A DNA stretch of 64,000 nucleotides from Burkholderiales bacterium (GTDB lineage Bacteria > Pseudomonadota > Gammaproteobacteria > Burkholderiales > SG8-41), in NCBI GenBank assembly GCA_030684405.1, contig JAUXYA010000011.1, forward strand, positions 124,001-188,000, written 5' to 3'. The notes under the pieces were generated by a model. The model saw nothing but the letters and a program-made list of their open reading frames with translations, did not search any database and had not been told where the DNA came from. This document shows, in pieces, positions 8,825 to 20,684 of the stretch. Made by a program: the position numbers and the translations under genes. The stretch's first letter is position 1. Every line of letters begins with the position of its first letter.

Positions 8825-9210
8825 TACTTATCCCCTCCAGGTTCATCGGATTGCGGACCTACGGGGCTGTCATTGCCACGTATGGAGTCACGGCCTTTGT
8901 GATCCTTGAGTCGGCCGAGCGTGCTTTCGAGAGAGCGCTTCAGTTTCGCGGCTGCACCACCAAACGCTTCGTCGAGAGATCCCGCAAGATTTGTCACTGC
9001 AACCGGCGGACGTCCCGCAAGCCGGGCCTCCATCAGACACCGCTTGTCGTTGCGACTGGACTTGTCGCTGTCCTCATCGCTCAGGTGCACTTCGACGCGC
9101 GTGATGTGCTCGCTGAAGTGGCTCAGTGTATGACTGACCTCCGCCTCGACGCGGCGGGCCAACTCGTCGCGGCCTTTGACGTTGTCATCCGTATTCACTT
9201 GAATTTGCAT
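8824..9210 (-). CDS. Ribosome hibernation/S30AE (HPF/RaiA)-family protein
   Basis: A 128-residue protein fitting the short HPF/RaiA class. The pattern MQIQVNTDDNVKG at the N-terminus, followed by a helix and the strand TRVEVHLSDED, then MEARLAGRPPVAVT and a second helix (LDEAFGGAAAKLKRSLE), matches the S30AE fold that binds the 30S subunit. The C-terminal 20 residues are hydrophilic and lack the long-HPF dimerisation domain. It shares a base with the start of the baeRF gene (TAATG), a strong sign of a two-gene operon. Confidence 0.82.
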   Translation of the reverse strand: MQIQVNTDDNVKGRDELARRVEAEVSHTLSHFSEHITRVEVHLSDEDSDKSSRNDKRCLMEARLAGRPPVAVTNLAGSLDEAFGGAAAKLKRSLESTLGRLKDHKGRDSIRGNDSPVGPQSDEPGGDK

Positions 9211-9602
9211 ATGCTTTCCAAAAAATAAGGGAAGGGGTCGTGCATGAGTAGCAAGACTTTTTTACTCAACGATGGCGACCAGGCCAATACCACCTGTTGG
9301 GTGTGACCGCATTCAACAGCCTAAGTTTCATCCTGGACCCTATAGTGCAAGAACGACGATGTATGTGCGCTCCCCCACTACAGAATCCCGATGCCACATA
9401 TGCAATACCTTGCAGTCACTCAGGAGAACTGCCACACCGCGCATCAGACACTCATCACCACGACCACTTCGACTCGGATTTATGATAAGCGCGTATGATG
9501 GGCGTTTGATGGCCTGTCTACTGACCGGCTTGTTTTAGTAGTTGGCTTGCGTCGTTACTCGGTGCGTGTCAACCATCACAATGGCGGATTAAAGGAGACG
9601 AC
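9211..9602. other. Intergenic region without recognisable gene
   Basis: These 392 bp separate the divergent S30AE and NfeD genes. Only short unrelated open frames occur and none has convincing protein features. The stretch should contain promoters for both directions. A GGAG ribosome site (9594-9597) precedes the NfeD start. I see no repeat or RNA structure that I can support. Confidence 0.5.
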
Positions 9603-10985
9603 ATGTCGCCACCCATGTTCAGGTGGATACTCGGCTTGGTCCTGGTTGCCTTGGGCTTGGTCTCCACTCAACTCGGGCGTGTTTCTGCAGCCGACTCGCC
9701 CGGTGCCGTCTACGTCGTCCCGATCGAGGGCATCATCGATCTCGGACTCGCTCCGTTTGTACAGCGCGTGCTCAATGAAGCCGAAAAAAACGGGGCAGCC
9801 GCCGTAATTCTGGAAATCAATACCTTCGGCGGCCGGGTTGATGCAGCCGTGCAGATCCGCGACGCGCTGCTGCGCGCCAAGGTCCCGACCATCGCCTACG
9901 TCAATAAACGCGCCATCTCGGCCGGCGCCCTGATCAGCCTCGCGGCCGGAAAACTTGTGATGGCGGATGGTGGCACGATAGGGGCCGCGACACCGGTGCA
10001 GGTTGGCGCGCCTGGCGCCGCAGCACAGCCCGTCGATGAGAAAACGGTTTCCTACATGCGCAAGGAGTTTCGCGCGACGGCCGAGAGTCGCAAGCGACCG
10101 CCGCTGATCGCAGAGGCCATGGTGGACGCGGATGTGGTGATTCCAAAACTCATTGAAAAGGGAAAGCTGCTTACCCTCACCACGGATGAAGCGCTGAAGC
10201 ACAAGGTGGCAGATTCACGTGCCGATACTCTGGAGATCGTCCTCGAGCAGTCCGGCCTCGCCGGAGCTGAAGTCAGTCGTGCCGCGCCCAACTGGGCGGA
10301 AAACCTGGTGCGTTTCCTGACGCATCCGATCCTGAGTTCCCTGCTGATCACCATCGGCATGCTCGGCATCATCATCGAGATTCGCACGCCCGGCTTCGGC
10401 ATCCCGGGCGCGCTGGGCGTCACCAGTCTTGGCTTGTTCTTCTGGGGCCACTGGCTGGTACAGCTTGCCGGATGGGAAGAACTGCTGCTGCTGGTAGCCG
10501 GCGCCACGCTCATTGCCATAGAGGCTTTCCTGATACCCGGATTCGGTCTCGTCGGTGCACTCGGCATCGTGACCTTGCTGGGGGGCCTCGCACTGAGCAT
10601 GGTCGGCGCACAGGACTCCTATGTAGTTATAATCACAGCAGCAATGCGCGTGGTGTTCGCGCTGATTGCCGCAATCATCGCGAGCCTGCTCCTCATGCGT
10701 TTCCTGCCACACACCGCTGCCGGGCGCCGCCTGGTTCTCGCTACAGGGCTCTCTGCGCGGCAAGGGTATGCCTCTGCGCCTGAAAGCGACAGTCACTGGC
10801 TGGGCAAGACGGGTCATGCAAGCACTCCGCTTCACCCCGCCGGCATTGCTGAAATCGATGGTGAACGGGTGGACGTGGTATCCACCGGAGAGCCAATCGA
10901 TACCGGTGAAGCTATACTGGTCGTGCGGGTGGATGGCAACAGGGTTGTCGTGCGCTCTTTGAAACACTTACCGCAAAAGGAATAG
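9603..10985 (+). CDS. NfeD family membrane-bound serine protease (ClpP class)
   Basis: A 460-residue protein matching long NfeD (NfeD1b). A signal anchor covers residues about 8-30. A ClpP/crotonase-like protease domain follows, with [11 protein letters not shown] and the catalytic serine region ISAGALISL (about residue 105). There are four or five membrane segments (about residues 230-365) and a soluble C-terminal OB-fold domain (about residues 385-460). In characterised homologues the protease cleaves stomatin-type partners. The flotillin-like gene follows 4 bases downstream, the classical NfeD-SPFH arrangement. Confidence 0.92.
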   Translation: MSPPMFRWILGLVLVALGLVSTQLGRVSAADSPGAVYVVPIEGIIDLGLAPFVQRVLNEAEKNGAAAVILEINTFGGRVDAAVQIRDALLRAKVPTIAYVNKRAISAGALISLAAGKLVMADGGTIGAATPVQVGAPGAAAQPVDEKTVSYMRKEFRATAESRKRPPLIAEAMVDADVVIPKLIEKGKLLTLTTDEALKHKVADSRADTLEIVLEQSGLAGAEVSRAAPNWAENLVRFLTHPILSSLLITIGMLGIIIEIRTPGFGIPGALGVTSLGLFFWGHWLVQLAGWEELLLLVAGATLIAIEAFLIPGFGLVGALGIVTLLGGLALSMVGAQDSYVVIITAAMRVVFALIAAIIASLLLMRFLPHTAAGRRLVLATGLSARQGYASAPESDSHWLGKTGHASTPLHPAGIAEIDGERVDVVSTGEPIDTGEAILVVRVDGNRVVVRSLKHLPQKE

Positions 10986-10989
10986 AACC

Positions 10990-11967
10990 ATGCAAATCGA
11001 AACGGGACTTACCGGAGGATTGGGCCTGCTGATCCTGATTGTTGCCGGGCTGACCCTGCTGCTCTACCTGGTTCCGGTCCGCCTGTGGGTCGCTGCCTGG
11101 GCATCAGGGGCTTACGTCGGCCTGCTCGATCTGATCGGGATGCGGCTGCGGCGTGTCCCGCCCGGGATCGTCATCACCGCGCGTATCAGCGCGGTCAAGG
11201 CCGGCATCGAAGTCACCGTCAATGACCTCGAGGCGCACTTTCTGGCCGGCGGCAACGTCGTGCGCACTGTCAACGCGATGATATCTGCTGACAAGGCAAA
11301 CATACCCCTCCCATTCAAACGCGCCGCAGCGATCGATCTTGCCGGCCGCAACGTGCTTGAAGCCGTGCAAATGTCCGTCCTGCCCAAGGTGATCGAGACC
11401 CCCAAGATTGCCGCGGTGGCCAAGGATGGCATTCAGCTGATTGCGGTGTGCCGCGTGACGGTACGCACCAACATTGACCGGCTGGTCGGCGGTGCGGGCG
11501 AAGAGACGATCATCGCCCGCGTCGGTGAAGGCATGGTGAGCACAATCGGCTCCGCCAACAGACACAAGGACGTGCTGGAGAATCCGGACCACATTTCCAA
11601 ACACGTGCTCAGCAAGGGGCTCGATGCGGGAACCGCCTATGAGATCCTGTCGATCGACATTGCCGACGTCGATGTCGGCGAAAATATCGGTGCCAAGCTG
11701 CAGATCGACCAGGCCAACGCAGACAAGCAGATTGCCCAGGCGAAGGCCGAGGAACGTCGCGCGATGGCCGTTGCCCTGGAACAGGAAATGCGCGCCCGGG
11801 TGGTCGAAGCCGAAGCCGAAGTGCCGCGTGCCATGGCCGAAGCATTCCGCCAGGGCAATATGGGCATCATGGATTACTACCGCATGAAGAACATGCAGGC
11901 CGACACGGTCATGCGGGAAGAGATCGCGCATGGCGGTGACGAGTCACCGACCGACCCGAAAAGGTGA
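10990..11967 (+). CDS. floA: Flotillin-like protein FloA (SPFH family)
   Basis: 325 residues, close to the roughly 330 usual for FloA/YqfA. An N-terminal membrane hairpin (residues about 10-32) is followed by an SPFH domain (about residues 60-230) and a C-terminal alanine/glutamate-rich coiled coil (for example [22 protein letters not shown] with its long Glu/Ala repeats). FloA scaffolds membrane microdomains. It starts 4 bases after the NfeD stop, so the two are cotranscribed. Confidence 0.92.
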   Translation: MQIETGLTGGLGLLILIVAGLTLLLYLVPVRLWVAAWASGAYVGLLDLIGMRLRRVPPGIVITARISAVKAGIEVTVNDLEAHFLAGGNVVRTVNAMISADKANIPLPFKRAAAIDLAGRNVLEAVQMSVLPKVIETPKIAAVAKDGIQLIAVCRVTVRTNIDRLVGGAGEETIIARVGEGMVSTIGSANRHKDVLENPDHISKHVLSKGLDAGTAYEILSIDIADVDVGENIGAKLQIDQANADKQIAQAKAEERRAMAVALEQEMRARVVEAEAEVPRAMAEAFRQGNMGIMDYYRMKNMQADTVMREEIAHGGDESPTDPKR

Positions 11968-11977
11968 GGCAGCGGCA

Positions 11978-12388
11978 ATGAAGGACACTTCCATTGAACT
12001 GCTCTACCTGCTGCTGTTTGCAGCGATCATCGTCGGCCAGTATCTGATCCAGTGGTTCAAGAGAAACAAGGAAAAATGGCAGGACGACGTACAGAAGGAA
12101 TCTGCTCAGCAGGCGCAGGACCTGGAAGCCGACGACCTGCCGTTTCTCAGGACTTCCGCGCCTGCGCCCGAGCAGCACGTGTGGCAACCCGTTCCCGAAA
12201 TCACCACACATGTAAGCAAGTCGCGTAGACCTGCGGTATCGGAACTCGTGCCGACCCGCACGCGGAAGCGCTACTCCCGGGAAGCCCTCTTCGGCAGCAA
12301 ACAACGAACGCAAGATGCCATGGTCGCCGTAGCGATCCTGGGCCCCTGCCGGGCCCAGGTGCCTCACGACATCGGGCAGTCGCAATAA
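11978..12388 (+). CDS. Small single-pass membrane protein downstream of FloA
   Basis: 136 residues from the ATG at 11978, which lies 10 bases after the floA stop (an in-frame upstream start at 11930 would overlap floA). One membrane helix (about residues 7-22, LLYLLLFAAIIVGQYLI) is followed by a basic/acidic cytoplasmic tail with a low-complexity proline-rich centre. No known domain is recognised. Position suggests a third component of the NfeD-FloA operon, but this is inference. The last 25 residues are less convincing because they run up to the convergent tex gene. Confidence 0.6.
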   Translation: MKDTSIELLYLLLFAAIIVGQYLIQWFKRNKEKWQDDVQKESAQQAQDLEADDLPFLRTSAPAPEQHVWQPVPEITTHVSKSRRPAVSELVPTRTRKRYSREALFGSKQRTQDAMVAVAILGPCRAQVPHDIGQSQ

Positions 12389-12412
12389 ACCTGAGGAAAC
12401 GCCGGACCCGCG

Positions 12413-14784
<2,372 letters not shown>

Positions 14785-14788
<4 letters not shown>

Positions 14789-15687
14789 TCTTCTGCCTGC
14801 TCTCCGCCCAATGCCTTGACCAGGTCTGCCAGCATCAACGACAGCTCGCCAGTCATCAGCGCAAAATCGATTTCGAAACGTTCGCTCTCGTCACCCGCCT
14901 CCGAATCGGACTCGCGGCGCAGGATGTCGAGGAACACCAGCCGCTTGACCTGCAACTGCTCCGTCAGCACGAAGGAGATGCGGTCGTTCCAGGTGAGTCC
15001 CAGGCGCACAACGGTTTTGCCGCCGGCGATGTGGTCGCGGATTTCCTTGCCGTCGAGGTTGTGGCGCGCATAACGCACGCTCGCCTTGCTGCCATCGGCA
15101 GCGCGCAATTCGAGGTCCTGATCAATCGTGAAGCTGCCCGGCGCATCACCGGCAAGCAGCCATTCGGCCATCGCCGCGGCCGGCGAACGGCGGGTTTCCA
15201 GCCGCAACGCCAGGATGTCGTCATCACTGCGTCGCAGCGCTTCCATGAACTGCTCCGCCTTTGCATCCCCCGCGGCATCCACCGCCAGCCAGCGCTGCGC
15301 GGTATCAATCCAGCCGTGGGTGGTGCGCCGGCGCGCCAGCGCGCGCGGCATCAGCTCGTTGGTGACCTGCATTTTCAGGTCGCGCATCTGCTTGCGTCCG
15401 ACCGGGCGCCCCTGCTGCGCGGCAATCTGCACCGCGCGGTCCTCCGCCTCCTGGCGGATCACCGAGGCCGGCAGCAGCTTCTGCTCGGTGGCCAGCGCCA
15501 GCAGCCACTGGCGCTGCAGTTGATAGAGGAAACGGCCGTCGTCATGCGGACAGACCCAGCCCGAGCTTTCCATCTGAAAACCGCCGCAGGGCTGCAGCGG
15601 CTGCTGCGCGAGGTTCTGTTCGAGCGCGTCCGCGTCAGCGGACCATTCCGCCGGCAGGCGGTAGACCACGAGATTCTTGAGCCACAT
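14785..15687 (-). CDS. rdgC: Recombination-associated protein RdgC
   Basis: 300 residues from the ATG at 15687, matching the E. coli size of about 303. The family N-terminus [12 protein letters not shown] fixes the start; the longer open frame (to 15879) would add 64 non-conserved residues. Hallmarks include the FCPHDD-like motif (here WVCPHDDG) and the C-terminal [12 protein letters not shown]. RdgC forms a ring-shaped dimer on DNA and modulates RecA. It lies upstream of tex in a coupled pair. Confidence 0.96.
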
Positions 15688-15896
15688 GGGGAATAGGTAA
15701 ACGGAAAAGACAGGCGGATCGCTGCGAAGCGGCCGATTATACGGACGCACTTCACGCGGCAACAGCTTGACAGACACCCAATTGCCGCATCGATTACGGG
15801 ACGGCGCAGGCACCGAAAACAACCGGCTACCAGGAATGACGCGAACCGTCCCCGCAGACGGTATCATCGGCCCGTCCATCCATCACAATCATAACC

Positions 15897-17132
15897 ATGA
15901 CCACCGCCAGCTACGAAAACGCCGCCACTGCGGCCCTGCCCTCCTCCGCCCCGCGCATCCTGCAGCAGATGCTCGCCCTCGTAGACTTCGAGGATGCCGC
16001 GCGCCGCGGCATCCCGCGCCCGATCTTCGGTTATATCAACGGCGGTTCCGAAACCAATGCCTCGCTGCACGACAACCGCGCGGTGTGGGACGAACTGCAG
16101 TTCATCCCGAAATCGCTGGTCGACACCGGCGACCGCGGCCTCAAAACCACGCTGATGGGCACGCAGTACGATCTCCCCTTCGGCATACCGCCGATGGGCG
16201 GCACCGCGATGGCCTGCGCCGACGGCGACGTGGCACTCGCCCGCGCGGCTGTGCGCAACAACATTCCGATGGTGGTCAGCGGCGCAGCGCTCACTTCGCT
16301 CGAACGTATCAAGCAGGAAGGCAAAACCGCCTGGTTCCAGGCCTACCTGCCGGGCGACGACAACGTGATCAAGGCACAGGTCTCCCGCGTCGAGAAGGCC
16401 GGCTACGACACGCTGGTGGTGACCGTCGACGTCCAGGTGCTCGCCAATCGTGAGAACAACGTGCGCACCGGCTTCAGCACGCCGCTGCGCCCCAGCCTGC
16501 GCCTCGCCTGGGACATGGCCATCCGCCCGCGCTGGTGCCTGTCGATGCTGAAACACACGCTCACCCACGGCATGCCGCATTTCGAAAACATGGGTCCGCG
16601 CGTGCCGATGATCTCCGCGCTCAACCGCGAGGCCGGCCGCCGCGACCGCCTGTCCTGGCAGCACATCGACATGATCCGCAAGATGTGGAAAGGCAAGCTG
16701 GTGCTCAAAGGCATCCTCGATCCGCAGGACGCCGCGCGCGCGCGTGATGCCGGCGTCGACGGCGTGATGGTGTCCAATCACGGCGGCCGCCAGCTCGACG
16801 GCGCAGTAAGCCCGCTGCGCATGCTGCCCGGCGTCAAAGCCAATGCCGGCAACATGGCGGTGATGATGGACAGCGGCATCCGCCGCGGCACCGACGTGCT
16901 GAAAGCACTCGCACTCGGCGCCGACTTCGTCTTCGTTGGCCGCCCCTTCCTCTACGCCATCTCCATCGGCGCCGAACACGGCGCGCAGCACGTCATCAAC
17001 CTGCTGCGCAGCGAGCTGATGACCGACATGGCGCTGATCGGCGTGAACTCGCCGAAGGAGATGAAGCCGGAACTGCTGCTGGATCTGCGGGCTTACAACT
17101 GGCAGACGGCGGGCGTTAAAAATAACCAATAA
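15897..17132 (+). CDS. FMN-dependent alpha-hydroxy-acid oxidizing protein (L-lactate dehydrogenase/glycolate oxidase family)
   Basis: A 411-residue TIM-barrel flavoenzyme. The FMN/active-site signature SNHGGRQLDG is present (about residue 294), with the conserved histidine as catalytic base and the arginine for the substrate carboxylate. DSGIRRGTDVLKALALGA and VGRPFLYA form the phosphate-binding end. The family oxidises 2-hydroxy acids such as lactate, glycolate or mandelate to 2-oxo acids. The gene stands alone, and its stop lies in the AT-rich motif at 17128-17149. Substrate unknown. A second, divergent member is at 58279-59520. Confidence 0.93.
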   Translation: MTTASYENAATAALPSSAPRILQQMLALVDFEDAARRGIPRPIFGYINGGSETNASLHDNRAVWDELQFIPKSLVDTGDRGLKTTLMGTQYDLPFGIPPMGGTAMACADGDVALARAAVRNNIPMVVSGAALTSLERIKQEGKTAWFQAYLPGDDNVIKAQVSRVEKAGYDTLVVTVDVQVLANRENNVRTGFSTPLRPSLRLAWDMAIRPRWCLSMLKHTLTHGMPHFENMGPRVPMISALNREAGRRDRLSWQHIDMIRKMWKGKLVLKGILDPQDAARARDAGVDGVMVSNHGGRQLDGAVSPLRMLPGVKANAGNMAVMMDSGIRRGTDVLKALALGADFVFVGRPFLYAISIGAEHGAQHVINLLRSELMTDMALIGVNSPKEMKPELLLDLRAYNWQTAGVKNNQ

Positions 17133-17149
17133 AAACAAATACTTATTTA
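17128..17149. promoter_or_regulatory. AT-rich border motif, copy at hydroxyacid oxidase 3' end
   Basis: AATAAAAACAAATACTTATT is the clearest copy of a motif that recurs in this GC-rich window at gene borders (for example 19482-19500, 35141-35160, 36823-36847, 57124-57150). Function unknown. Confidence 0.4.
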
Positions 17150-17172
17150 TTTCCTCACACCTCCCCCCCCTT

Positions 17173-17254
17173 CGTCATTCCGGACGCGCAGCGATCCGGA
17201 ATCCAGTGCATTCAATGCAAAAACCCCTGGATTCCGGCGTGCGCCGGAATGACG
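17173..17254. repeat. Intergenic inverted repeat (CATTCCGG type)
   Basis: The arms CGTCATTCCGG...GGAATCCAG and CTGGATTCC...CCGGAATGACG are nearly perfect inverted copies around a short centre. The resulting 82-bp element resembles the well-known CATTCCGG-type intergenic repeats of many proteobacteria. It lies downstream of the hydroxyacid oxidase and could form a large hairpin. No coding potential. Confidence 0.8.
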
Positions 17255-17368
17255 GTTAGAGGCCCAGCGCATCAACCACTGGCGCAATTCCCCGAATTGC
17301 AAAACCTCGACGAGTTGCGGTCACAGCGCACCCGCCGCCTTCAACTAAACAATCTGCCCCGCGCCCAA

Positions 17369-17575
17369 TCAGCTGACAGCCTTGTCCGTGTGCTCGACCG
17401 TTGAATCCTCCTTGGTCTTGGCCAATCCTTCAGCGTAATTGCATGCATCGGCCTCGGTATCAAACGAGGCCAGTGGTTTTTCAAAGCCTGTTGAGCTGAC
17501 ATCCCATTTGTTGTTTTTACCGAGGGCTACTGTAAAAACAGTCTCGCCTTTTTGATCGAATCCCATATCCGCCAC
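17369..17575 (-). CDS. Small protein, weakly DUF2188-like
   Basis: 68 residues. The pattern NNKWDVSSTGFEKPLASFDT followed by EADACNYAEGLAKTKE resembles DUF2188-type small proteins (strand-strand-helix with a WDV motif). It has no signal peptide or membrane segment. A GGTGGCGG-like ribosome site lies just before the start. The function is unknown. Confidence 0.55.
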   Translation of the reverse strand: MADMGFDQKGETVFTVALGKNNKWDVSSTGFEKPLASFDTEADACNYAEGLAKTKEDSTVEHTDKAVS

Positions 17576-17665
17576 CTTCCATTAAAAATTCAAAAAATCG
17601 GCAGGCTCATCAAGCAGAAAGAAGTCTGACATCCCGCCGCCGCACAATGCTTCCGCATAACTCAT

Positions 17666-17956
17666 TTACTTCGTCTTGTCCGTCTCTCCACCGCTCTTGA
17701 ACGCGGGGCTCGAATGGTCATTCACCTGCCCGGGTTTGGGTAACTCGGGAACGGTGCCCTTGGCCACATTGGGCGCCGGTAGCGGCGGAGTCGGCTCAGT
17801 TGCCGGCATTGGATCCCCCGGCTGCATCATGGGCGGCTGAGGCGAAGATTGCATCAAGGACGGCTGAGGCCGGGCCGGTTTCACATCTTCATTTTTTCCA
17901 CAACCACCGACGATAAGGACCGCGGCACCGACCGCCAGCGCCATGTAATGATTCAT
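17666..17956 (-). CDS. Small proline-rich lipoprotein
   Basis: 96 residues from the ATG at 17956, which is preceded by GGAGGTTCGGG, a strong ribosome site; an upstream in-frame ATG at 18001 lacks one. A short hydrophobic signal (ALAVGAAVLIVGG) ends at a lipobox VGGC with the lipidated cysteine at about residue 19. The mature protein is Pro/Met-rich low complexity (for example QPPMMQPGDPMP), probably disordered and periplasm-facing. No known family was recognised. Confidence 0.7.
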   Translation of the reverse strand: MNHYMALAVGAAVLIVGGCGKNEDVKPARPQPSLMQSSPQPPMMQPGDPMPATEPTPPLPAPNVAKGTVPELPKPGQVNDHSSPAFKSGGETDKTK

Positions 17957-18169
17957 CCCGAACCTCCAGACAGCGACAATGTTTGGCGCACCCGTTGGCA
18001 CGCGAACCGCTCACAGCGCCCTCAATTCAGTTGAGGACAGCAGCATCGGCAAATCATTGTCGGGGGGAAATGCAGGGGCATTCCGTTCGGAATCCAACAT
18101 AGGACGCGAAGATCGCCGCCCCTGCAGCACTACTGCGGGAAGAGGGTTACCCGGGCATCCGGCAAGGAC

Positions 18170-19351
18170 TCAAACAGCGCCGGCCGCCTTGAGCGCTGAA
18201 ATCTCGGCCGTGCTGTAGCCCAGTTCTGCGAGGATGATTTCGCTGTGCTCACCCACCGCCGGCACCGGATCCATCCGCGCCTCGAAGCCTTCAAAAGTCG
18301 CCGCCGGCAACAAGGCCGGTATCGGCCCGGCCGGCGTTTCCACTTCTCTCCAGCGCTTGCGCGCCTGCAACTGCGGATGATCCCAGACCTGGTCCGGCGT
18401 GTTGAGCCTTGAGTTGGCGATGTCCGCCGCATCCAGTTTCGCCACCACTTCCTCGCTGGTCCACGGCGCGAAAGTATTCTCGATCAAGGCCACCACCTCG
18501 GCGCGTGCCGCCGTGCGCTTGGTGTTGTTGTCGTAACGCGGGTCCTTCGCCAGCTCCGCCCGGCCCAGCACCTTGTCGCAGAAGCTCACCCACTCGCGTT
18601 CGTTCTGGATGCCGAACAGCACATCGCCGTCCTTGGTGCGAAAACGGCCGTAGGGCACGATGGTCGCGTGGTCCGGACCGCTGCGCCGCGGTGCCTTGCC
18701 CGAGTAGTGCGTGTAATACAGCGGATGCCCCATCCACTCCGCCATGGTCTCGAACATGGTGAGGTCGATATGCGCGCCCTCACCCGTGCGCTCTCGCGTG
18801 TAGAGCGCGGCAAGAATCGCGGCATAGGCATGCAGCCCGGTGCCGATGTCGGTGATCGAAATGCCAACCTTGGCCGGCGACTCCGGCGTACCGGTCAGCG
18901 ACAGCACCCCCGCCTCGCCCTGCACCAGCAAGTCGTAGGCTTTCTTTTTCGAATACGGCCCGGTCGTGCCGTAACCCGACACATCGCAGACGATCAGTTT
19001 CGGATGTTTGGCGCGTAGCTCGGTCGCACCCAGCCCCAGACGTTTCGCCGCACCCGGCGCCAGGTTCTGGATGAACACATCGGCCTCGGCCATCAGCTTC
19101 GCCAGGATGTTCTTCGCCTCGGGATGCTTCACATCCAGCGTCAGGCTTTCCTTCGAACGGTTGAGCCAGACGAAATAGGCCGACTGGCCTTTGACAGTCT
19201 GGTCATAGTCGCGCGCGAAATCGCCGACCTTCGGACGTTCGATCTTGATCACCCGCGCGCCGATATCGGCGAGCTGGCGGGAACAGAACGGCGCGGCGAC
19301 GGCTTGTTCGAGGGCGATGACGGTGATGTTGGATAAGGGAAGTTTGGACAT
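18170..19351 (-). CDS. CaiB/BaiF family (class III) CoA-transferase
   Basis: 393 residues from the ATG at 19351, where MSKLPLSNITVIALEQ begins the family N-terminus; the open frame upstream to 19459 runs through repeat DNA. The catalytic aspartate region lies near residue 165-170, in a segment rich in YDLLVQGEAGVLSLTG. The family moves CoA between organic acids. The first 25-55 codons of this gene are repeated as truncated scars at 24689-24769 and 25727-25891, and 130 bp upstream lies an AT-rich motif. Acceptor acid unknown. Confidence 0.92.
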   Translation of the reverse strand: MSKLPLSNITVIALEQAVAAPFCSRQLADIGARVIKIERPKVGDFARDYDQTVKGQSAYFVWLNRSKESLTLDVKHPEAKNILAKLMAEADVFIQNLAPGAAKRLGLGATELRAKHPKLIVCDVSGYGTTGPYSKKKAYDLLVQGEAGVLSLTGTPESPAKVGISITDIGTGLHAYAAILAALYTRERTGEGAHIDLTMFETMAEWMGHPLYYTHYSGKAPRRSGPDHATIVPYGRFRTKDGDVLFGIQNEREWVSFCDKVLGRAELAKDPRYDNNTKRTAARAEVVALIENTFAPWTSEEVVAKLDAADIANSRLNTPDQVWDHPQLQARKRWREVETPAGPIPALLPAATFEGFEARMDPVPAVGEHSEIILAELGYSTAEISALKAAGAV

Positions 19352-19387
19352 GGATTGAATTTTCAGCACCACCCACCCCGCTTTTAG

Positions 19388-19460
19388 TCCCCTCTCCCCA
19401 AATGCTTTTGGGGAGACAAGGGCACACTTGAAGCGTAGCAGGGCTAGGGTGAGGGGCAAC
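19388..19460. repeat. GC-rich intergenic repeat (CCCTCTCCCC type), copy 1
   Basis: TCCCCTCTCCCC...GGGGAGA forms a hairpin, followed by the shared tail that contains GCACACTTGAAGCG and GGGTGAGGGGCAAC. The same unit recurs at 24792, 38079, 39525, 40003, 41573 and 45166. Confidence 0.85.
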
Positions 19461-19481
19461 AGCAGGATTTATAGATAAATC

Positions 19482-19500
19482 AATAAAAACAAATAGTTAC
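19482..19500. promoter_or_regulatory. AT-rich border motif upstream of CoA-transferase
   Basis: AATAAAAACAAATAGTTAC, preceded by ATC as at 36823-36847; 130 bp upstream of the CoA-transferase start and inside direct repeat copy 1. Confidence 0.35.
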
Positions 19501-19602
19501 AGAGTATCGCACAGGCCAGCAGGATTTTACTCAATACGATGAGTATTTTTACTCAATGAATTTGAAGTCTCCTCGTTTTCTTGAGCCATTTAGAAGTAGA
19601 GG

Positions 19603-20577
19603 TTATGGGGATTTTGTCATGGCATAAGGAACCGGGGGAAGCCTGCCCAGCGCCGTGTGGGGTCGCTTATGGTTGTAGTGATGCAGCCACTCCTGCGTCA
19701 GCGCCCGGACTTCCTCCAGGCTGTTGAACACGTAGCAGTCGAGCACTGCCGTGCGGTAAGTCCGATTGAATCGTTCGATGTAGGCGTTCTGGGTCGGCTT
19801 GCCCTTCTGGATGAACTGCAGGGCGATGCCCCGTTCAGCCGCCCATGTGGCGAGTTCACGGCTGATGAGCTCAGGCCCGTTGTCCATCCGCAGGCGTTGC
19901 GGTTTACCCCGCAGTTCGACCAATTCGGTGAGGGCCCTGACCACGCGTTTTGCCGGCAGGCTGGTATCGATCTCGACCCTGAGTGCCTCGCGGTTGAAGT
20001 CATCCAGGACATTGAAGGTTCTAAAACGCCGACCGTTCCACAGCGCATCAGCCATGAAGTCGATCGACCAGGTTTGATTGGGTCCTTCCGGCACCAACAA
20101 GGGCTCGCGGATTCGGCCAGGCAGCCTTTTCTTGCCCCGGCGCTTGAAGTTGAGCTTGAGCTCGCAGTAGACCCGCCACAGCCGCGTCTTGCCGCAGGGC
20201 CGGTTGGCGCCCAGGGTGTCATACAACAGACCAAAGCCATCCCGACCATTGTCCTGCATATGCCCCTGGATGGCCGCAATCACCGGACCGTCATCGCGGA
20301 CCACCGCCCGGTAGTACCGCTGGGAGCGGGACACTCGCGCCACCTGACACGCCTTCCGCTCCGACACCCCGTGCGCCTCATGCATGTGCGCCACCAATTC
20401 CAGCCTCTTCGCCGGGGCTAAAGCTTTTTTGCAACAGCATCCTGAAAGGCGTTGTGCACCAACGCCAGCTCGGCATACATCTTCTTGAGTCGGGCATTCT
20501 CCTTTTCCAACTCCCGCATCTTGGCCAGTTGCGGCACGTCCATGCCGGCATACTTGGATTTCCACTGGTAGTAGCAA
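19603..20577 (-). CDS. IS3-family transposase, OrfB (DDE integrase)
   Basis: The catalytic domain has the rve/DDE triad: D in SIDFMAD, D in RMDNGPE and E in AYIERFNRTYR, 35 residues after the second Asp as in IS3. An N-terminal HTH_21-like segment precedes it. The meaningful part begins near CCCKKALAPAKRLEL; the residues before that are the antisense-like shadow of orfA in the -1 frame, so the product is made as an OrfAB fusion by frameshifting at the slippery A run near 20420-20430. Confidence 0.93.
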   Translation of the reverse strand: MLLPVEIQVCRHGRAATGQDAGVGKGECPTQEDVCRAGVGAQRLSGCCCKKALAPAKRLELVAHMHEAHGVSERKACQVARVSRSQRYYRAVVRDDGPVIAAIQGHMQDNGRDGFGLLYDTLGANRPCGKTRLWRVYCELKLNFKRRGKKRLPGRIREPLLVPEGPNQTWSIDFMADALWNGRRFRTFNVLDDFNREALRVEIDTSLPAKRVVRALTELVELRGKPQRLRMDNGPELISRELATWAAERGIALQFIQKGKPTQNAYIERFNRTYRTAVLDCYVFNSLEEVRALTQEWLHHYNHKRPHTALGRLPPVPYAMTKSP

Positions 20578-20684
20578 GCGTCAGATATGCCGTACTTCCG
20601 GCATGTCTCGGCTACCTTTGCACCAGCCTCCACCTCGCGCAGGATCGACACGATCTGGGTCTCGCTAAACTTTGATTTCTTCAC
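20418..20684 (-). CDS. IS3-family transposase, OrfA
   Basis: 88 residues with an N-terminal helix-turn-helix (KFSETQIVSILREVEAG; CRKYGISDACYYQWKSKY) that binds the IS ends, and a C-terminal leucine-zipper-like helix (LAKMRELEKENARLKKMYAE). It ends ...GCA AAA AAG CTT TAG; the A AAA AAG run is a classical -1 slippery site leading into orfB. Confidence 0.93.
   Translation of the reverse strand: MKKSKFSETQIVSILREVEAGAKVAETCRKYGISDACYYQWKSKYAGMDVPQLAKMRELEKENARLKKMYAELALVHNAFQDAVAKKL

Larger units (their letters stand above)
19293..19556. repeat. Direct repeat, copy 1: 5' end of CoA-transferase gene plus upstream region
   Basis: This 264-bp stretch (the first codons of the CoA-transferase gene, a GC-rich intergenic repeat, an AT-rich motif and an ACTCAA-rich segment) is repeated in the same orientation and the same order at 24711-24959. 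It ends exactly where the IS3-family element begins. Confidence 0.85.
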
